DNA from: CAVWDU01 sp963840725
GTDB taxonomy: Bacteria > Pseudomonadota > Gammaproteobacteria > Pseudomonadales > Halieaceae
Length of the DNA: 64,000 nt
NCBI GenBank assembly: GCA_963840725.1
Contig: CAWIZY010000009.1
Coordinates: forward strand, 930,001 to 994,000
Direction: 5' to 3'
Position numbers and translations under genes: made by a program. The notes under the pieces are model-generated. The model made no database searches. It saw only the letters and a list, made by a program, of their open reading frames with translations, and was not told where the DNA came from. The stretch's first letter is position 1, and each line of letters begins with the position of its first letter. Below are positions 9,595 through 18,577 of the stretch, one piece after another.

Positions 9595-12006
9595 TTAATG
9601 CGTATTTACTCGATTTTCGCTGTCTTCCTCACTTTCTGAGCCAGTGGCTACCGAGTTGGCGAAAAAGTCCTCGTCACTGAGAGATTCAGGCATCTTCTCC
9701 AATGCCAGCGCCAGCACCTCGTCGATCCACTTGACCGCATGTATCTCCAAGTCAGCTTTAATGTTCTCCGGAACCTCCTTGAGATCCCGTTGATTCTCCT
9801 TGGGAATAATCACCGTTTTGATACCACCGCGACGCGCGGCCAGCAACTTTTCCTTCAAACCGCCGATGGGCAGCACTTCGCCACGCAGTGTAATTTCACC
9901 GGTCATGGCGACATCCGCGCGCACCGGAATCTTGGTCAGTATTGACACCAGAGCCGTGCACATTGCGACGCCGGCACTAGGACCATCCTTGGGTGTTGCG
10001 CCCTCTGGCACGTGAATGTGCACATCGTGGGTTTCGTGATAATTCGCAGGTATTCCAAGTAACTGGGAACGGCTACGCACAACCGTTGTGGCGGCCTGTA
10101 TAGACTCTTGCATCACATCCCCAAGCGAGCCCGTTTTCACATAACGGCCTTTCCCCGCCACCGCCACGGCCTCGATAGTGAGCAGTTCGCCGCCCACTGA
10201 AGTCCAGGCGAGACCGGTTACCTGACCAATCTTGTTTTCTTCTTCGGCAATCCCATAGTTGTACTTTCGTACACCCAGTAAATCCTCCAACGCCTCGGCC
10301 GTAACCTCTGCCACGGCATCATTGCCTTCAAGCGCAAACTGCTTGACCATTTTCCGGCAGACCTTGGCGATCTCTCGCTCCAGAGAGCGGACACCAGCCT
10401 CTCGCGTGTAGTAACGAATGATATCAATCAGGGCAGACGGGCTAATCTCTATTTCGTCCGGCTTCAGGCCATTCAGTTTTATCTGCTTGGGAATCAGGTA
10501 GCGAGAAGCAATGTTTAGCTTCTCATCCTCCGTATAGCCGGGAATGCGTATAACTTCCATGCGATCCAATAAAGGCCCGGGAATATTCATTGTATTGGAG
10601 GTACAGATGAACATGACGTCGGACAGGTCGTAATCCACTTCGAGGTAGTGGTCATTGAAAGCATGGTTCTGTTCAGGATCGAGAACTTCCAGCATCGCAG
10701 AAGCCGGATCTCCGCGGTGATCCATGCCCATCTTGTCGACCTCGTCCAAGAGAAACAGTGGATTGCGCACGCCTGCCTTGGACATCTTTTGCAGTAACTT
10801 GCCGGGCATGGACCCTATGTAGGTGCGACGGTGTCCCCTGATTTCCGCCTCATCACGGACCCCGCCAAGTGCCATGCGCACAAATTTTCGATTGGTGGCT
10901 CTGGCGAGTGACTCGCCCAATGAGGTTTTGCCAACACCAGGTGGCCCGACCAGACACAACACCGGACCTTTCACTTTACGGACCCGTTTCTGGACCGCGA
11001 GATACTCGAGGATACGCTCCTTCACTTCTTCGAGACCGTAGTGATCTTCATCGAGAATCTGCGAGGCACGCTTCAAATCATGTTTGACCTTGCTGCGCTT
11101 CGACCAGGGGACGCTGACCATCCAGTCGATGTAACTTCTTACCACGGAAGCTTCCGCGGACATGGGGGACATCATCTTCAGTTTGCCCAGTTCCGCCAGG
11201 GCTTTTTCCATGGCCTCTTTGGGCATTTTTGCTTCGCCGATGCGATTTTGCAGGTCGTCCAGTTCGTTCGGCGCTTCATCCATCTCGCCGAGTTCCTTCT
11301 GAATAGCCTTCATCTGCTCATTCAGATAGTACTCGCGCTGACTTTTTTCCATCTGTTTTTTGACCCGGCCACGGATACGCTTCTCAACCTGAAACAGGTC
11401 AATTTCTGCCTCCATCAAGCCCATCAGGTGCTCGAGCCGCTGACGTATACCGGCTATCTCAAGTATCCGCTGTTTCTCATCGAGATCCACGCTCATATGG
11501 GCCGCGATCGTATCGGCCAGGCGCCCCGGATCCTCTATACCGGTTAGTGAGGTCAACACTTCAGCCGGTACCTTTTTACTGAGGTTGACATACTTTTCAA
11601 ACTGACTGACTGTCGATCGAAGCAGCCCTTCCACCTCGGCATCGGGGATTGCGTCGCTCTCGATCTCGCGCACTCCTGCGACCGCAAACCTGCTGTCGTC
11701 GTCCACGCTGTCCACCATCGCTCGGTATACTCCCTCAACCAGGACTTTGATGGTTCCGTCAGGTAGTTTTAGCAATTGGAGGATGTTGGATACCGTCCCG
11801 ACCTGATAGATGTCGTCGGCTCCGGGGTTGTCATCGGCGGCATTGCGCTGCGCGACCAATAACACCTGCTTATCGTCGCTCATGGCATCTTCAAGCGCCT
11901 CGATAGACTTTTCCCGACCGACGAATAATGGCAAGACCATATGCGGATAAACCACGACATCGCGCAGTGGCAACAGAGGCAATGTAATGACTGATGAAGA
12001 ACCCAT
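9595..12006 (-). CDS. lon: ATP-dependent protease La (Lon)
   Basis: The 803-residue cytoplasmic protease degrades damaged and regulatory proteins. An N-terminal substrate-binding LON domain (about 8-200) begins with ITLPLLPLRDVVVYPHMV. The AAA+ module has the Walker A motif GPPGVGKTS. The protease domain carries the catalytic Ser in KDGPSAGVAM and the Lys in GGLKEKLLAA, the Lon Ser-Lys dyad. Length is close to the E. coli protein, with an acidic tail. The start ATG has GGAG 7 bases upstream. A heat-shock-type promoter lies 42-69 bases before the start. Confidence 0.98.
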   Translation of the reverse strand: MGSSSVITLPLLPLRDVVVYPHMVLPLFVGREKSIEALEDAMSDDKQVLLVAQRNAADDNPGADDIYQVGTVSNILQLLKLPDGTIKVLVEGVYRAMVDSVDDDSRFAVAGVREIESDAIPDAEVEGLLRSTVSQFEKYVNLSKKVPAEVLTSLTGIEDPGRLADTIAAHMSVDLDEKQRILEIAGIRQRLEHLMGLMEAEIDLFQVEKRIRGRVKKQMEKSQREYYLNEQMKAIQKELGEMDEAPNELDDLQNRIGEAKMPKEAMEKALAELGKLKMMSPMSAEASVVRSYIDWMVSVPWSKRSKVKHDLKRASQILDEDHYGLEEVKERILEYLAVQKRVRKVKGPVLCLVGPPGVGKTSLGESLARATNRKFVRMALGGVRDEAEIRGHRRTYIGSMPGKLLQKMSKAGVRNPLFLLDEVDKMGMDHRGDPASAMLEVLDPEQNHAFNDHYLEVDYDLSDVMFICTSNTMNIPGPLLDRMEVIRIPGYTEDEKLNIASRYLIPKQIKLNGLKPDEIEISPSALIDIIRYYTREAGVRSLEREIAKVCRKMVKQFALEGNDAVAEVTAEALEDLLGVRKYNYGIAEEENKIGQVTGLAWTSVGGELLTIEAVAVAGKGRYVKTGSLGDVMQESIQAATTVVRSRSQLLGIPANYHETHDVHIHVPEGATPKDGPSAGVAMCTALVSILTKIPVRADVAMTGEITLRGEVLPIGGLKEKLLAARRGGIKTVIIPKENQRDLKEVPENIKADLEIHAVKWIDEVLALALEKMPESLSDEDFFANSVATGSESEEDSENRVNTH

Positions 12007-12047
12007 AACTATCTCCGGGTTGTGTCGTTAACGACGGTTACGGTGGG

Positions 12048-12075
12048 TAATGGGGCCTAAATCCCAAAATACAAG
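12048..12075 (-). promoter_or_regulatory. Candidate sigma-32 heat-shock promoter of lon
   Basis: On the minus strand, CTTGTA (12070-12075) is followed after 14 bases by CCCCATTA (12048-12055). This is one mismatch from the CTTGAA/CCCCAT consensus of RpoH promoters at the right spacing. lon is a classical heat-shock gene, which supports the call. No expression data were available. Confidence 0.7.
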
Positions 12076-12189
12076 CGACACCGACGCCTTTGATGGCCTC
12101 GTCGCCTGCATAGATTGCTTGCTGGCAGAAGTAACCGCCAGTTGGGACCGGCGAGTTCAGGGCCTGTTTTCAGGAGGCCCCGACGACCA

Positions 12190-13476
12190 CTACTCGTCAG
12201 TCGAGGCGGCCCGTGCAGGCTCGCTGTTTTGATAAACCAGCAGTGGCTCAGAGTCGCCGCGAATCACAGATTCGTCGATCACGACCTTACTGACATCATC
12301 CCGAGAAGGGATGTTATACATTGAGTCGAGCAAGACGCCTTCCAGAATGGAGCGCAAGCCGCGTGCCCCGGTTTTGCGTTCCATTGCCTTTTCAGCAATC
12401 GCGCGCAGACCGTCCTCGCGAAAGTCGACCTCGACCCCCTCCATATCAAACAGCTTGCTGTACTGCTTGGTCAGTGAGTTCTTTGGCTCCGTGAGGATTT
12501 GCACCAGAGCATCGATGTCGAGCTCTTCGAGCGTCGCGATCACGGGTAGACGACCGACGAATTCGGGTATCAGTCCGTACTGCACGAGGTCGTCAGGCTC
12601 CAGATCGAAGAGCAACTCGCCTACATTGCGCTTCTCGTCTTTACTTTTGACCTCGGCACCAAAGCCAATCCCGCCCTTCTCGGAGCGATTGCGGATGACC
12701 TTGTCCAGACCCGCGAACGCCCCGCCGCAAATGAACAAAATATTCGAGGTATCGACCTGCAGGAACTCCTGCTGAGGATGCTTGCGACCGCCTTGCGGTG
12801 GCACGGATGCCACGGTGCCCTCGATGAGCTTGAGCAGGGCTTGCTGGACCCCCTCTCCCGACACATCGCGGGTGATGGACGGATTGTCCGATTTACGCGA
12901 AATCTTGTCGATTTCATCAATGTAGACAATACCGACCTGGGCCTTGTCGACATCGTAGTCACATTTCTGCAGTAACTTTTGAATGATATTCTCGACATCT
13001 TCACCCACATACCCGGCTTCAGTGAGGGTGGTGGCGTCGGCAATAGTGAACGGCACGTCAAGCAGTCGCGCCAGCGTTTCCGCCAATAGGGTCTTGCCGC
13101 TGCCCGTAGGGCCAACTAGCAGAATGTTGCTCTTGCCAAGCTCCACGTCTTCACGACCCTGGCTGTGCCGCAGGCGCTTGTAGTGGTTGTAAACTGCCAC
13201 TGACAGCACCTTTTTGGCACGCTGTTGGCCGATGACGTACTCGTCGAGAATATTCTTGATTTCGCGGGGTACCGGCAGGCTGTCCTGCTTGCCCTCAACA
13301 CTGCTCTCCTGGACTTCCTCGCGGATAATATCGTTACACAGGTCCACGCACTCGTCGCAGATAAAAACCGATGGTCCCGCAATCAGTTTGCGTACCTCAT
13401 GTTGGCTTTTTCCACAAAAAGAACAGTACAACAGCTTGCCGCTGTCGTCGCCTGCGTTGGTGGTTTCGTCACTCAT
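12190..13476 (-). CDS. clpX: ClpXP ATP-dependent unfoldase subunit ClpX
   Basis: The 428-residue AAA+ unfoldase recognises tagged substrates and feeds them to ClpP. The N-terminal zinc-binding domain (about residues 18-44) has CSFCGK and CDECVDLC, four cysteines. Walker A is GPTGSGKT and Walker B is IVYIDEIDKI. The pore and sensor regions follow, and the C-terminus carries the LRSILEGVLLDSMYNIPS block. It lies 89 bases after clpP on the same strand. An inverted repeat, GGGGCTT with AAGCCCC around 13541-13558, sits in that gap but lacks a U-run on the transcribed strand. Confidence 0.98.
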   Translation of the reverse strand: MSDETTNAGDDSGKLLYCSFCGKSQHEVRKLIAGPSVFICDECVDLCNDIIREEVQESSVEGKQDSLPVPREIKNILDEYVIGQQRAKKVLSVAVYNHYKRLRHSQGREDVELGKSNILLVGPTGSGKTLLAETLARLLDVPFTIADATTLTEAGYVGEDVENIIQKLLQKCDYDVDKAQVGIVYIDEIDKISRKSDNPSITRDVSGEGVQQALLKLIEGTVASVPPQGGRKHPQQEFLQVDTSNILFICGGAFAGLDKVIRNRSEKGGIGFGAEVKSKDEKRNVGELLFDLEPDDLVQYGLIPEFVGRLPVIATLEELDIDALVQILTEPKNSLTKQYSKLFDMEGVEVDFREDGLRAIAEKAMERKTGARGLRSILEGVLLDSMYNIPSRDDVSKVVIDESVIRGDSEPLLVYQNSEPARAASTDE

Positions 13477-13565
13477 TCAGCTGCCTTACGCCCAATATCT
13501 AATATAATCATCTTCTTGACAGTTAAGATGATGTTTTTTTGGGGCTTTTGCAAGCCCCGATTGGA

Positions 13566-14216
13566 TTATTGCGCCGCTGTTGGCACACCACCGCGATTGC
13601 TTACAACTTCGTCGATCAGCCCATAATCACGACTTTGCTCAGCATTCATGAAGCGGTCGCGCTCCGTGTCTCGCTCGATCGTTTCGAGGCTTTGCCCAGT
13701 GTGTTCAGACATCAACTGATTGAGGCGTTCCCGGATTATCAGGATTTCACGCGCCTGAATGTCGATATCGGTCGCCTGCCCCTGAGCGCCCCCGCTGGGT
13801 TGATGAATCATAGTACGCGCATTGGGCAGGCAGAACCGCTTGCCCTTGGCACCACCGGAGAGCAGGAAGGCGCCCATCGATGCGGCCTGACCGATACACA
13901 TTGTGCTTACATCAGGCTTGATAAACTGCATGGTGTCGTAAATCGACAAACCCGCAGTGACTGACCCGCCAGGGGAGTTAATGTAGAGGTGAATATCCTT
14001 GTCGGGGTTCTCCGATTCAAGGAACAATAACTGCGCGACAATCAGGTTTGCCATGTGGTCTTCGACAGCGCCCACAGCAAAAATGACCCGCTCCTTGAGC
14101 AAACGCGAGTAGATGTCATAGGACCGCTCTCCGCGAGCGGTCTGCTCTACCACCATGGGTATCAGCCCAAGATTGTTAATTGTGGAGGTGTTGCGACCAT
14201 CGAGCTGATGTGGCAT
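13566..14216 (-). CDS. clpP: ATP-dependent Clp protease proteolytic subunit ClpP
   Basis: The 216-residue serine peptidase assembles into the ClpP tetradecamer that works with ClpX. The catalytic triad is visible: Ser113 in GQAASMGAF, His138 in ARTMIHQPSGG and Asp187 in ERDTERDRFM. The chosen ATG gives the family length with a short propeptide-like start; the open frame extends further upstream into tig but without support. It lies about 30 bases after the trigger factor stop, so tig-clpP-clpX form the usual cluster. Confidence 0.97.
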   Translation of the reverse strand: MPHQLDGRNTSTINNLGLIPMVVEQTARGERSYDIYSRLLKERVIFAVGAVEDHMANLIVAQLLFLESENPDKDIHLYINSPGGSVTAGLSIYDTMQFIKPDVSTMCIGQAASMGAFLLSGGAKGKRFCLPNARTMIHQPSGGAQGQATDIDIQAREILIIRERLNQLMSEHTGQSLETIERDTERDRFMNAEQSRDYGLIDEVVSNRGGVPTAAQ

Positions 14217-14247
14217 TCGCTGTTGTCCCTGTAATGTTAGGATCGGA

Positions 14248-15576
14248 TCAGGACTCCTCGCCCTGATTCTGGCTAATGGCGTCCTTGTAACTGCACGCTC
14301 TTTCTGTAATGTTGGCATTCTCAAGCAGTTTTTCAACCACCTGGTCTTCTAAAACCCGAGATTCTACCCCTGAGAGCTGCTCCTGGTTGGAATAATACCA
14401 GTTCACCACCTCTTCAGGCTCCTCGTAGGTTGAGGCCAGCTCCTCGATCGTCTCACGCACCTTGCCCGCATCAGCGGACAATTCGAAACGCTGCACCATC
14501 TCCGACAGCAACAAACCGAGCTTGACACGGCGCTCCGCGTTCTCAGAGAACATGTCATCCGGGAGCAACGAACCAAGATCGAGGTCTTTCGCTGCCTCGG
14601 CGCCACCGAACTGCTGAAACATCTGATTACGCAGCACTTCGATCTCCTGATTGATCAGTGACCTGGGCACATCGAGTGCGGGATGCGCCTCTACGACTGC
14701 ATCCATGACCTGTTGTTTGATCTTTGCTTCCAGTGCGTTGCGCAATTCGCGGGCCATGTTCTGGCCAACTTCCTTGCGAAACTGCTCTTCGCCCCCGTCC
14801 TCAACGCCATACTTGGCGAACAACTCGTCATCCAGAGCAGCCAGAACGCGCTCTTTCACCGCGTTGACGGTAACCGCGAACTCTACAGCGGCACCTTTCA
14901 GGTCTTCGCTGTGATACTCCTCCGGAAAAGTCAGGGCCAGGACCTTCTCGTCACCGGCCTTCAGCCCGACGATACCCTCCTCGAACCCTGGAATCATACG
15001 ACCTGAGCCCAGCTCCAGATCACTGTCCTTGGCAGTGCCCCCCTCGAATGGCTCGCCCTCTCGCGTGCCCAGGTAATCAATATTGACGGTATCACCGTCC
15101 TCAGCCGCTCGCTCCACTGCTTCCCAGCTGCCGTGCTGCTTGCGGAATACTTCGATGATGTCATCGATATCCGAGTCATTGACTTCAGCACTCAGGCGCT
15201 CCACATCGAAGCCAGTCATCTCATTGATTTCAACGTCAGGAAACACCTCGAAGGTGGCCACGTACTCCAGATCTTTACCCGCTTCAAGATTGCGAGGCTC
15301 GATACTGGGCTGGCCGGCGGGGCGCAGCTTTTCCTGCACGACTGCCTCCTGAAAGGATTGGCTCACAACTTCTCCGACGACTTCCTGGCGGACCCCGGGC
15401 CCGAATCGCTGGAGCATGACTCTCATCGGCACTTTACCCGGACGAAAACCCGGCAAGCGCACATCTTTGGCCGCTTTCTGCAGTCGGGTGGCAACTTCAT
15501 TGTCAACGCGTTCGGCGGGAACGCCCACCGTAAGCCGACGCTCCAACCCTGAAGTCGTTTCTATAGACACCTGCAT
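14248..15576 (-). CDS. tig: Trigger factor, ribosome-associated chaperone
   Basis: The 442-residue chaperone binds nascent chains at ribosomal protein L23. The N-terminal ribosome-binding domain holds the signature GFRPGKVPMRVM (about residues 44-55). The FKBP-type prolyl isomerase domain (about 160-245) includes GDTVNIDYLGTREG and MIPGFEEGIVGLKAGD, and a C-terminal helical domain completes the protein. It leads the tig-clpP-clpX group and lies just downstream of tRNA-Leu. Confidence 0.97.
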   Translation of the reverse strand: MQVSIETTSGLERRLTVGVPAERVDNEVATRLQKAAKDVRLPGFRPGKVPMRVMLQRFGPGVRQEVVGEVVSQSFQEAVVQEKLRPAGQPSIEPRNLEAGKDLEYVATFEVFPDVEINEMTGFDVERLSAEVNDSDIDDIIEVFRKQHGSWEAVERAAEDGDTVNIDYLGTREGEPFEGGTAKDSDLELGSGRMIPGFEEGIVGLKAGDEKVLALTFPEEYHSEDLKGAAVEFAVTVNAVKERVLAALDDELFAKYGVEDGGEEQFRKEVGQNMARELRNALEAKIKQQVMDAVVEAHPALDVPRSLINQEIEVLRNQMFQQFGGAEAAKDLDLGSLLPDDMFSENAERRVKLGLLLSEMVQRFELSADAGKVRETIEELASTYEEPEEVVNWYYSNQEQLSGVESRVLEDQVVEKLLENANITERACSYKDAISQNQGEES

Positions 15577-15633
15577 GGTATACCCTCACAAATCGCTTGA
15601 AGCCGTCGACGGTCCGCCGACAGGGAAGAAAAA

Positions 15634-15718
15634 TGGTGCGGAAGGAGAGACTCGAACTCTCACGCCTTGCGGCACTGGAACCTAAATCCAGCGCGTATAC
15701 CAATTTCGCCACTTCCGC
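15634..15718 (-). tRNA. tRNA-Leu (anticodon UAG)
   Basis: The minus strand gives an 85-base tRNA. The acceptor stem is GCGGAAG paired with CTTCCGC. The D-arm is of class II type, and the anticodon arm is CTGGA TTTAGGT TCCAG, placing TAG at positions 34-36. There is a long variable arm, a T-loop TTCGAGT and an encoded 3' CCA. The leucine identity fits the extended variable arm. Its place upstream of tig is conserved in related genera. Confidence 0.97.
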
Positions 15719-15884
15719 AGTAATTGATTCCCGGTCGCGATTCAGGCCGCAAATGAATTAGAAGATCTGTGATAAAGTCTTCATAACCATTTGATTCTTG
15801 GTGAGTAAACACGGGGCCTGCAGCGGGTCTGGGGCATTTACAAGGGCGCAGAGTCTGCCACAAAGCCAGCGCCGGTTCAACTGC

Positions 15885-17201
15885 TCAGGCTCTCGGGATC
15901 GCCAGGAGGACAACCAGTTCCTGATCAGAAGCCGCGGCGTCCAGATTTCCCGACCAATTGCGCGGCAACAGCAGTGCCTCCTCGGGGCTTGCAGTGGTCC
16001 CCCCTGCCTGCAACGTGCCCTTGAGCGTGACGGTCAGCGCATAATCGGTTAACGGTGCTACAGGGTGGGAGCACCCACAGGCCAGCTCGATCCTCAACAC
16101 CTGGAAATCGTCAAAATCGACGATCCTCTCCACCCGGCACCCGTCAGCATCGATTAACCGCTCCGGGGCGCTGCCGGGCGGGGGCCGCAATACCATGTGC
16201 TTGATCGCTTCGCGGGTATCCCAGTAGTCCTGGGTCAAAACCCGCTGGCAGAATGAAAGAATCTGCCGCTCATACACCGGGGTCTGAAACTCAATGGTGC
16301 GCACTCCGTGCTGCAACGAGTGCGGCAGCAGTAACGGGACTTTCACGACGTCTCCAACCCGCAGCGGGTGCATGTGCGTAAACGACTCCATAGCCTTTCG
16401 CAGGGCAGTTTCCCGGGCCACCAGCTCCCCCGCGGGCACTGCACCGGCCTCGTCAATAGACCGTCGCACGCGCTCATAAGCCAGCACCGCCTCCAGGTAA
16501 GCCGCCCTGAAGGCCTGTTCATCCGGATAGCTCGCCAGTTTTTCTGCCGAGAAGCCATAGCGTATGTAGCCTGTGCCATCCGGCCAGGCCTGCTCATCGA
16601 CATGTGTCACCACATACACTTCACGTTTCTTTTGATGCAGCTCGAAGTACAAGTCACCCGTGACCTCGATGGGCAGTGGGTCCAGAATTTTTAGCAGCAC
16701 CAGATCGGTCCCAGGTGATCCATAAGCGCCGCCTGGTAATGCCGCCTGCAACCAGGGTATGGGCGTTGCCCCGCCGTTTTGGGAAAATTCGCAGACGCCT
16801 CGCTTCTCCACACCTGAATACCAGATCTCCTGGCCCCAGGGTTTTGGAATAGCCCGCGAACGCAAAACGACAGGCGTATCTGGCCGCACTGCGGCCAGGC
16901 CGCCGGCCTCAACCCAGTGAGCAAACTGTTCCGGGCCCGCTGACCCGTCTGTCACCAGGCTCTGGTCTGTCACGGCGACCTGAAGCCCGCTCTGATTCTG
17001 GCAATACAGTGCCGTAAGCGCCAGTGGAGGTTGCCCCTCCAACCAGTACTGGGACATGCTGAAATCGACCACGAGCAATCCATCTCGCCCGGCGCGCTCG
17101 CGCTGCCAGACCATCAGGTGCCCGGCTGGATCATCGCCGCATCGGTGCAGGAGCGTCTCAGACTCGGCAATGCTGTGTGGTTCTCGGTCGCGTGTGGGCA
17201 C
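15885..17201 (-). CDS. Class I mannose-6-phosphate isomerase-like cupin protein
   Basis: The 438-residue cytosolic protein has PKPWGQEIWYSG at residues 119-130, resembling the PWG motif near the start of class I phosphomannose isomerases. Cupin-like His-rich segments follow (SFTHMHPLRVGD, LLPHSLQHGV). Those enzymes interconvert mannose-6-phosphate and fructose-6-phosphate using zinc. Here the N-terminal 110 residues and the overall length differ from canonical ManA, so the substrate may be another sugar or sugar phosphate. The start is a GTG three bases after the stop of the GH84 gene, so the two are surely co-transcribed. That pairing suggests a role after N-acetylhexosaminide cleavage. The exact function is unknown. 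Confidence 0.6.
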   Translation of the reverse strand: MPTRDREPHSIAESETLLHRCGDDPAGHLMVWQRERAGRDGLLVVDFSMSQYWLEGQPPLALTALYCQNQSGLQVAVTDQSLVTDGSAGPEQFAHWVEAGGLAAVRPDTPVVLRSRAIPKPWGQEIWYSGVEKRGVCEFSQNGGATPIPWLQAALPGGAYGSPGTDLVLLKILDPLPIEVTGDLYFELHQKKREVYVVTHVDEQAWPDGTGYIRYGFSAEKLASYPDEQAFRAAYLEAVLAYERVRRSIDEAGAVPAGELVARETALRKAMESFTHMHPLRVGDVVKVPLLLPHSLQHGVRTIEFQTPVYERQILSFCQRVLTQDYWDTREAIKHMVLRPPPGSAPERLIDADGCRVERIVDFDDFQVLRIELACGCSHPVAPLTDYALTVTLKGTLQAGGTTASPEEALLLPRNWSGNLDAAASDQELVVLLAIPRA

Positions 17202-17204
17202 AAA

Positions 17205-18269
17205 TCAGTCCGTCAGACAGGCGGGGTCGAAAGTATATTCGCCGCGCAGCCAGCCTGCCACCTCCGCTGCGGCCTGCCCCGGGAGCGCTGCATAAGCCTG
17301 CGCCAGTTCGCCGCAGCGCTGCTCTCCCATCGCGTCCAGACCCGCTGCCATGAACTCCTGCTGGTCGCCGCACAGGCGCTTCCAGGTCGCCACGCCCAGC
17401 ACCTCGCACAGCCAGGCATCATCCCTCGGAGCCGTGTCGTAGAGCGCAGCCAGACCCGCTATGGCCGGTAGCGATAGCAATCCCTGGTTCATGGGATTGC
17501 AGAGGTGCCCTGCCAGCACCTTGCGCAAAACCGGCTGACGACCGGAGAACGGCTGACAATAGAGATGACGACTCCGCACAGCACCGTCGTTAACCGGGTA
17601 GTTGTCCCAGAGCACGGGCGGCCGGCCCAGCAAGTTTGAAATGGTCGCTATGCTCTGTTCGTCTATCGCGTCAGAGCAAACCGCGTCTCCGGTCCAGAAA
17701 ATATCGACCCCGGATGGCAACTGATGTCCCAGTTGCTCCCAATAATTCACCGGGCGTGGGCCAAAGTGCTTCTCGAGCAGCGGGTCAAAGGAATAGTAAG
17801 TGGGGCAGACCAGCAGACGCTGGTCTGGCATCCACTGTTGAATATCGGTCACTATCGCCGCCTGACGCGCTGCCAAATCCGCCAACCCGCCGGGCATATC
17901 GTCAAACAGAATGGCCAGCAGACCCGGCTCGAGTTCTGCCAACCTCAGGACCTTGTCGCGCAACGACTGGCGCTGGGTTTCACCGTAATTCTGATAGAGC
18001 GCAAAAGGCGAAAGGCCAGGACCCCAGAGGACCCCTCGCTCACGGTGAGAGGCGGCCAGTGCCCGCAGGTAACGCCAGCGCTGCTCGGGCCAATTCTCGC
18101 GCCAGCGCTTGCGCAGGTAGGGATCGGCCTTGGGGCAATAAATCGCCGTGTTCAGCCCCAGGTGGCTCATATAGCCCGCATAAGCCAGGCGAATTTCATC
18201 GGGCCACGGCTGCCCGTAGAACCCCTCTACGATCCCTGTCAGAAAGCCCGGCGGATTCCTCTGCACCAT
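17205..18269 (-). CDS. Glycoside hydrolase family 84 beta-N-acetylhexosaminidase-like protein
   Basis: The 354-residue protein has the GH84 catalytic-domain start GIVEGFYGQPW (residues 12-22). The paired catalytic aspartates Asp123-Asp124 lie in AILFDDMPG, as in O-GlcNAcases and hyaluronidases that use substrate-assisted catalysis. Further family blocks are LLVCPTYYS and DIFWTGDAVCS. There is no signal peptide and none of the accessory domains common in secreted GH84 enzymes, so it should be cytosolic and act on an imported N-acetylglucosaminide. It heads a two-gene unit with the isomerase-like gene. The upstream leader is AT-rich and lacks a clear ribosome site. Confidence 0.8.
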   Translation of the reverse strand: MVQRNPPGFLTGIVEGFYGQPWPDEIRLAYAGYMSHLGLNTAIYCPKADPYLRKRWRENWPEQRWRYLRALAASHRERGVLWGPGLSPFALYQNYGETQRQSLRDKVLRLAELEPGLLAILFDDMPGGLADLAARQAAIVTDIQQWMPDQRLLVCPTYYSFDPLLEKHFGPRPVNYWEQLGHQLPSGVDIFWTGDAVCSDAIDEQSIATISNLLGRPPVLWDNYPVNDGAVRSRHLYCQPFSGRQPVLRKVLAGHLCNPMNQGLLSLPAIAGLAALYDTAPRDDAWLCEVLGVATWKRLCGDQQEFMAAGLDAMGEQRCGELAQAYAALPGQAAAEVAGWLRGEYTFDPACLTD

Positions 18270-18301
18270 TATTTATACCCAATACATTCGTCGATATTCT
18301 C

Positions 18302-18313
18302 TAGTTATAACTA
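18302..18313. promoter_or_regulatory. Perfect 12-bp palindrome between GH84 gene and candidate sRNA
   Basis: TAGTTATAACTA is its own reverse complement. It lies 33 bases upstream of the GH84 start and just before the candidate sRNA on the other strand. It could be an operator or part of overlapping divergent promoters. No regulator is encoded next to it. Confidence 0.35.
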
Positions 18314-18369
18314 AAAGTACTAAAATAAGTGGAATTACCTGTGGAAAATTACCATTTTTCAGCGATACT

Positions 18370-18503
18370 AATAACGTGTCTGTCTATCCCCAAGCTAAAC
18401 CGGGCAGACACAAGAGCATGCCCAATGCTCTTAAAAGGAAGCAATTCCTTTTGTGTTTCACTCCTAATGGTCTTATTGGGTCCCTCTTGGGACCCATTTT
18501 TTT
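18370..18503 (+). ncRNA. Candidate structured small RNA ending in an intrinsic terminator
   Basis: Four consecutive perfect hairpins are read on the plus strand. The first pairs GTGTCTGTC (18376-18384) with GGCAGACAC (18403-18411; one G-U pair). The second pairs AAGAGCAT with ATGCTCTT (18412-18432). The third pairs AAAAGGAA with TTCCTTTT around a GCAA tetraloop (18433-18452). The fourth pairs GGGTCCC with GGGACCC (18478-18495) and is followed by ATTTTTTT. Only the plus strand has the U-run. Open frames across it have no ribosome site and no family resemblance. GGA triplets upstream and in hairpin 3 are faintly like CsrA-titrating RNAs, but I cannot assign a class. The 5' end is undefined; a TAAAAT near 18321 could be a -10 element. 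Confidence 0.55.
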
Positions 18504-18577
18504 GCCTGAAGATTCTGCGTCAACTCGTTACAACGTGCTTTTTGGCAGCATCATGCGGCTTATGGCGGGGGGACATG

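Noticed and set aside
18370..18503. Assignment of the hairpin RNA to RsmY/RsmZ, 6S or SRP RNA
   Set aside because: GGA triplets are few and not in apical loops, and the conserved features of 6S and SRP RNA are absent. I left it unclassified.
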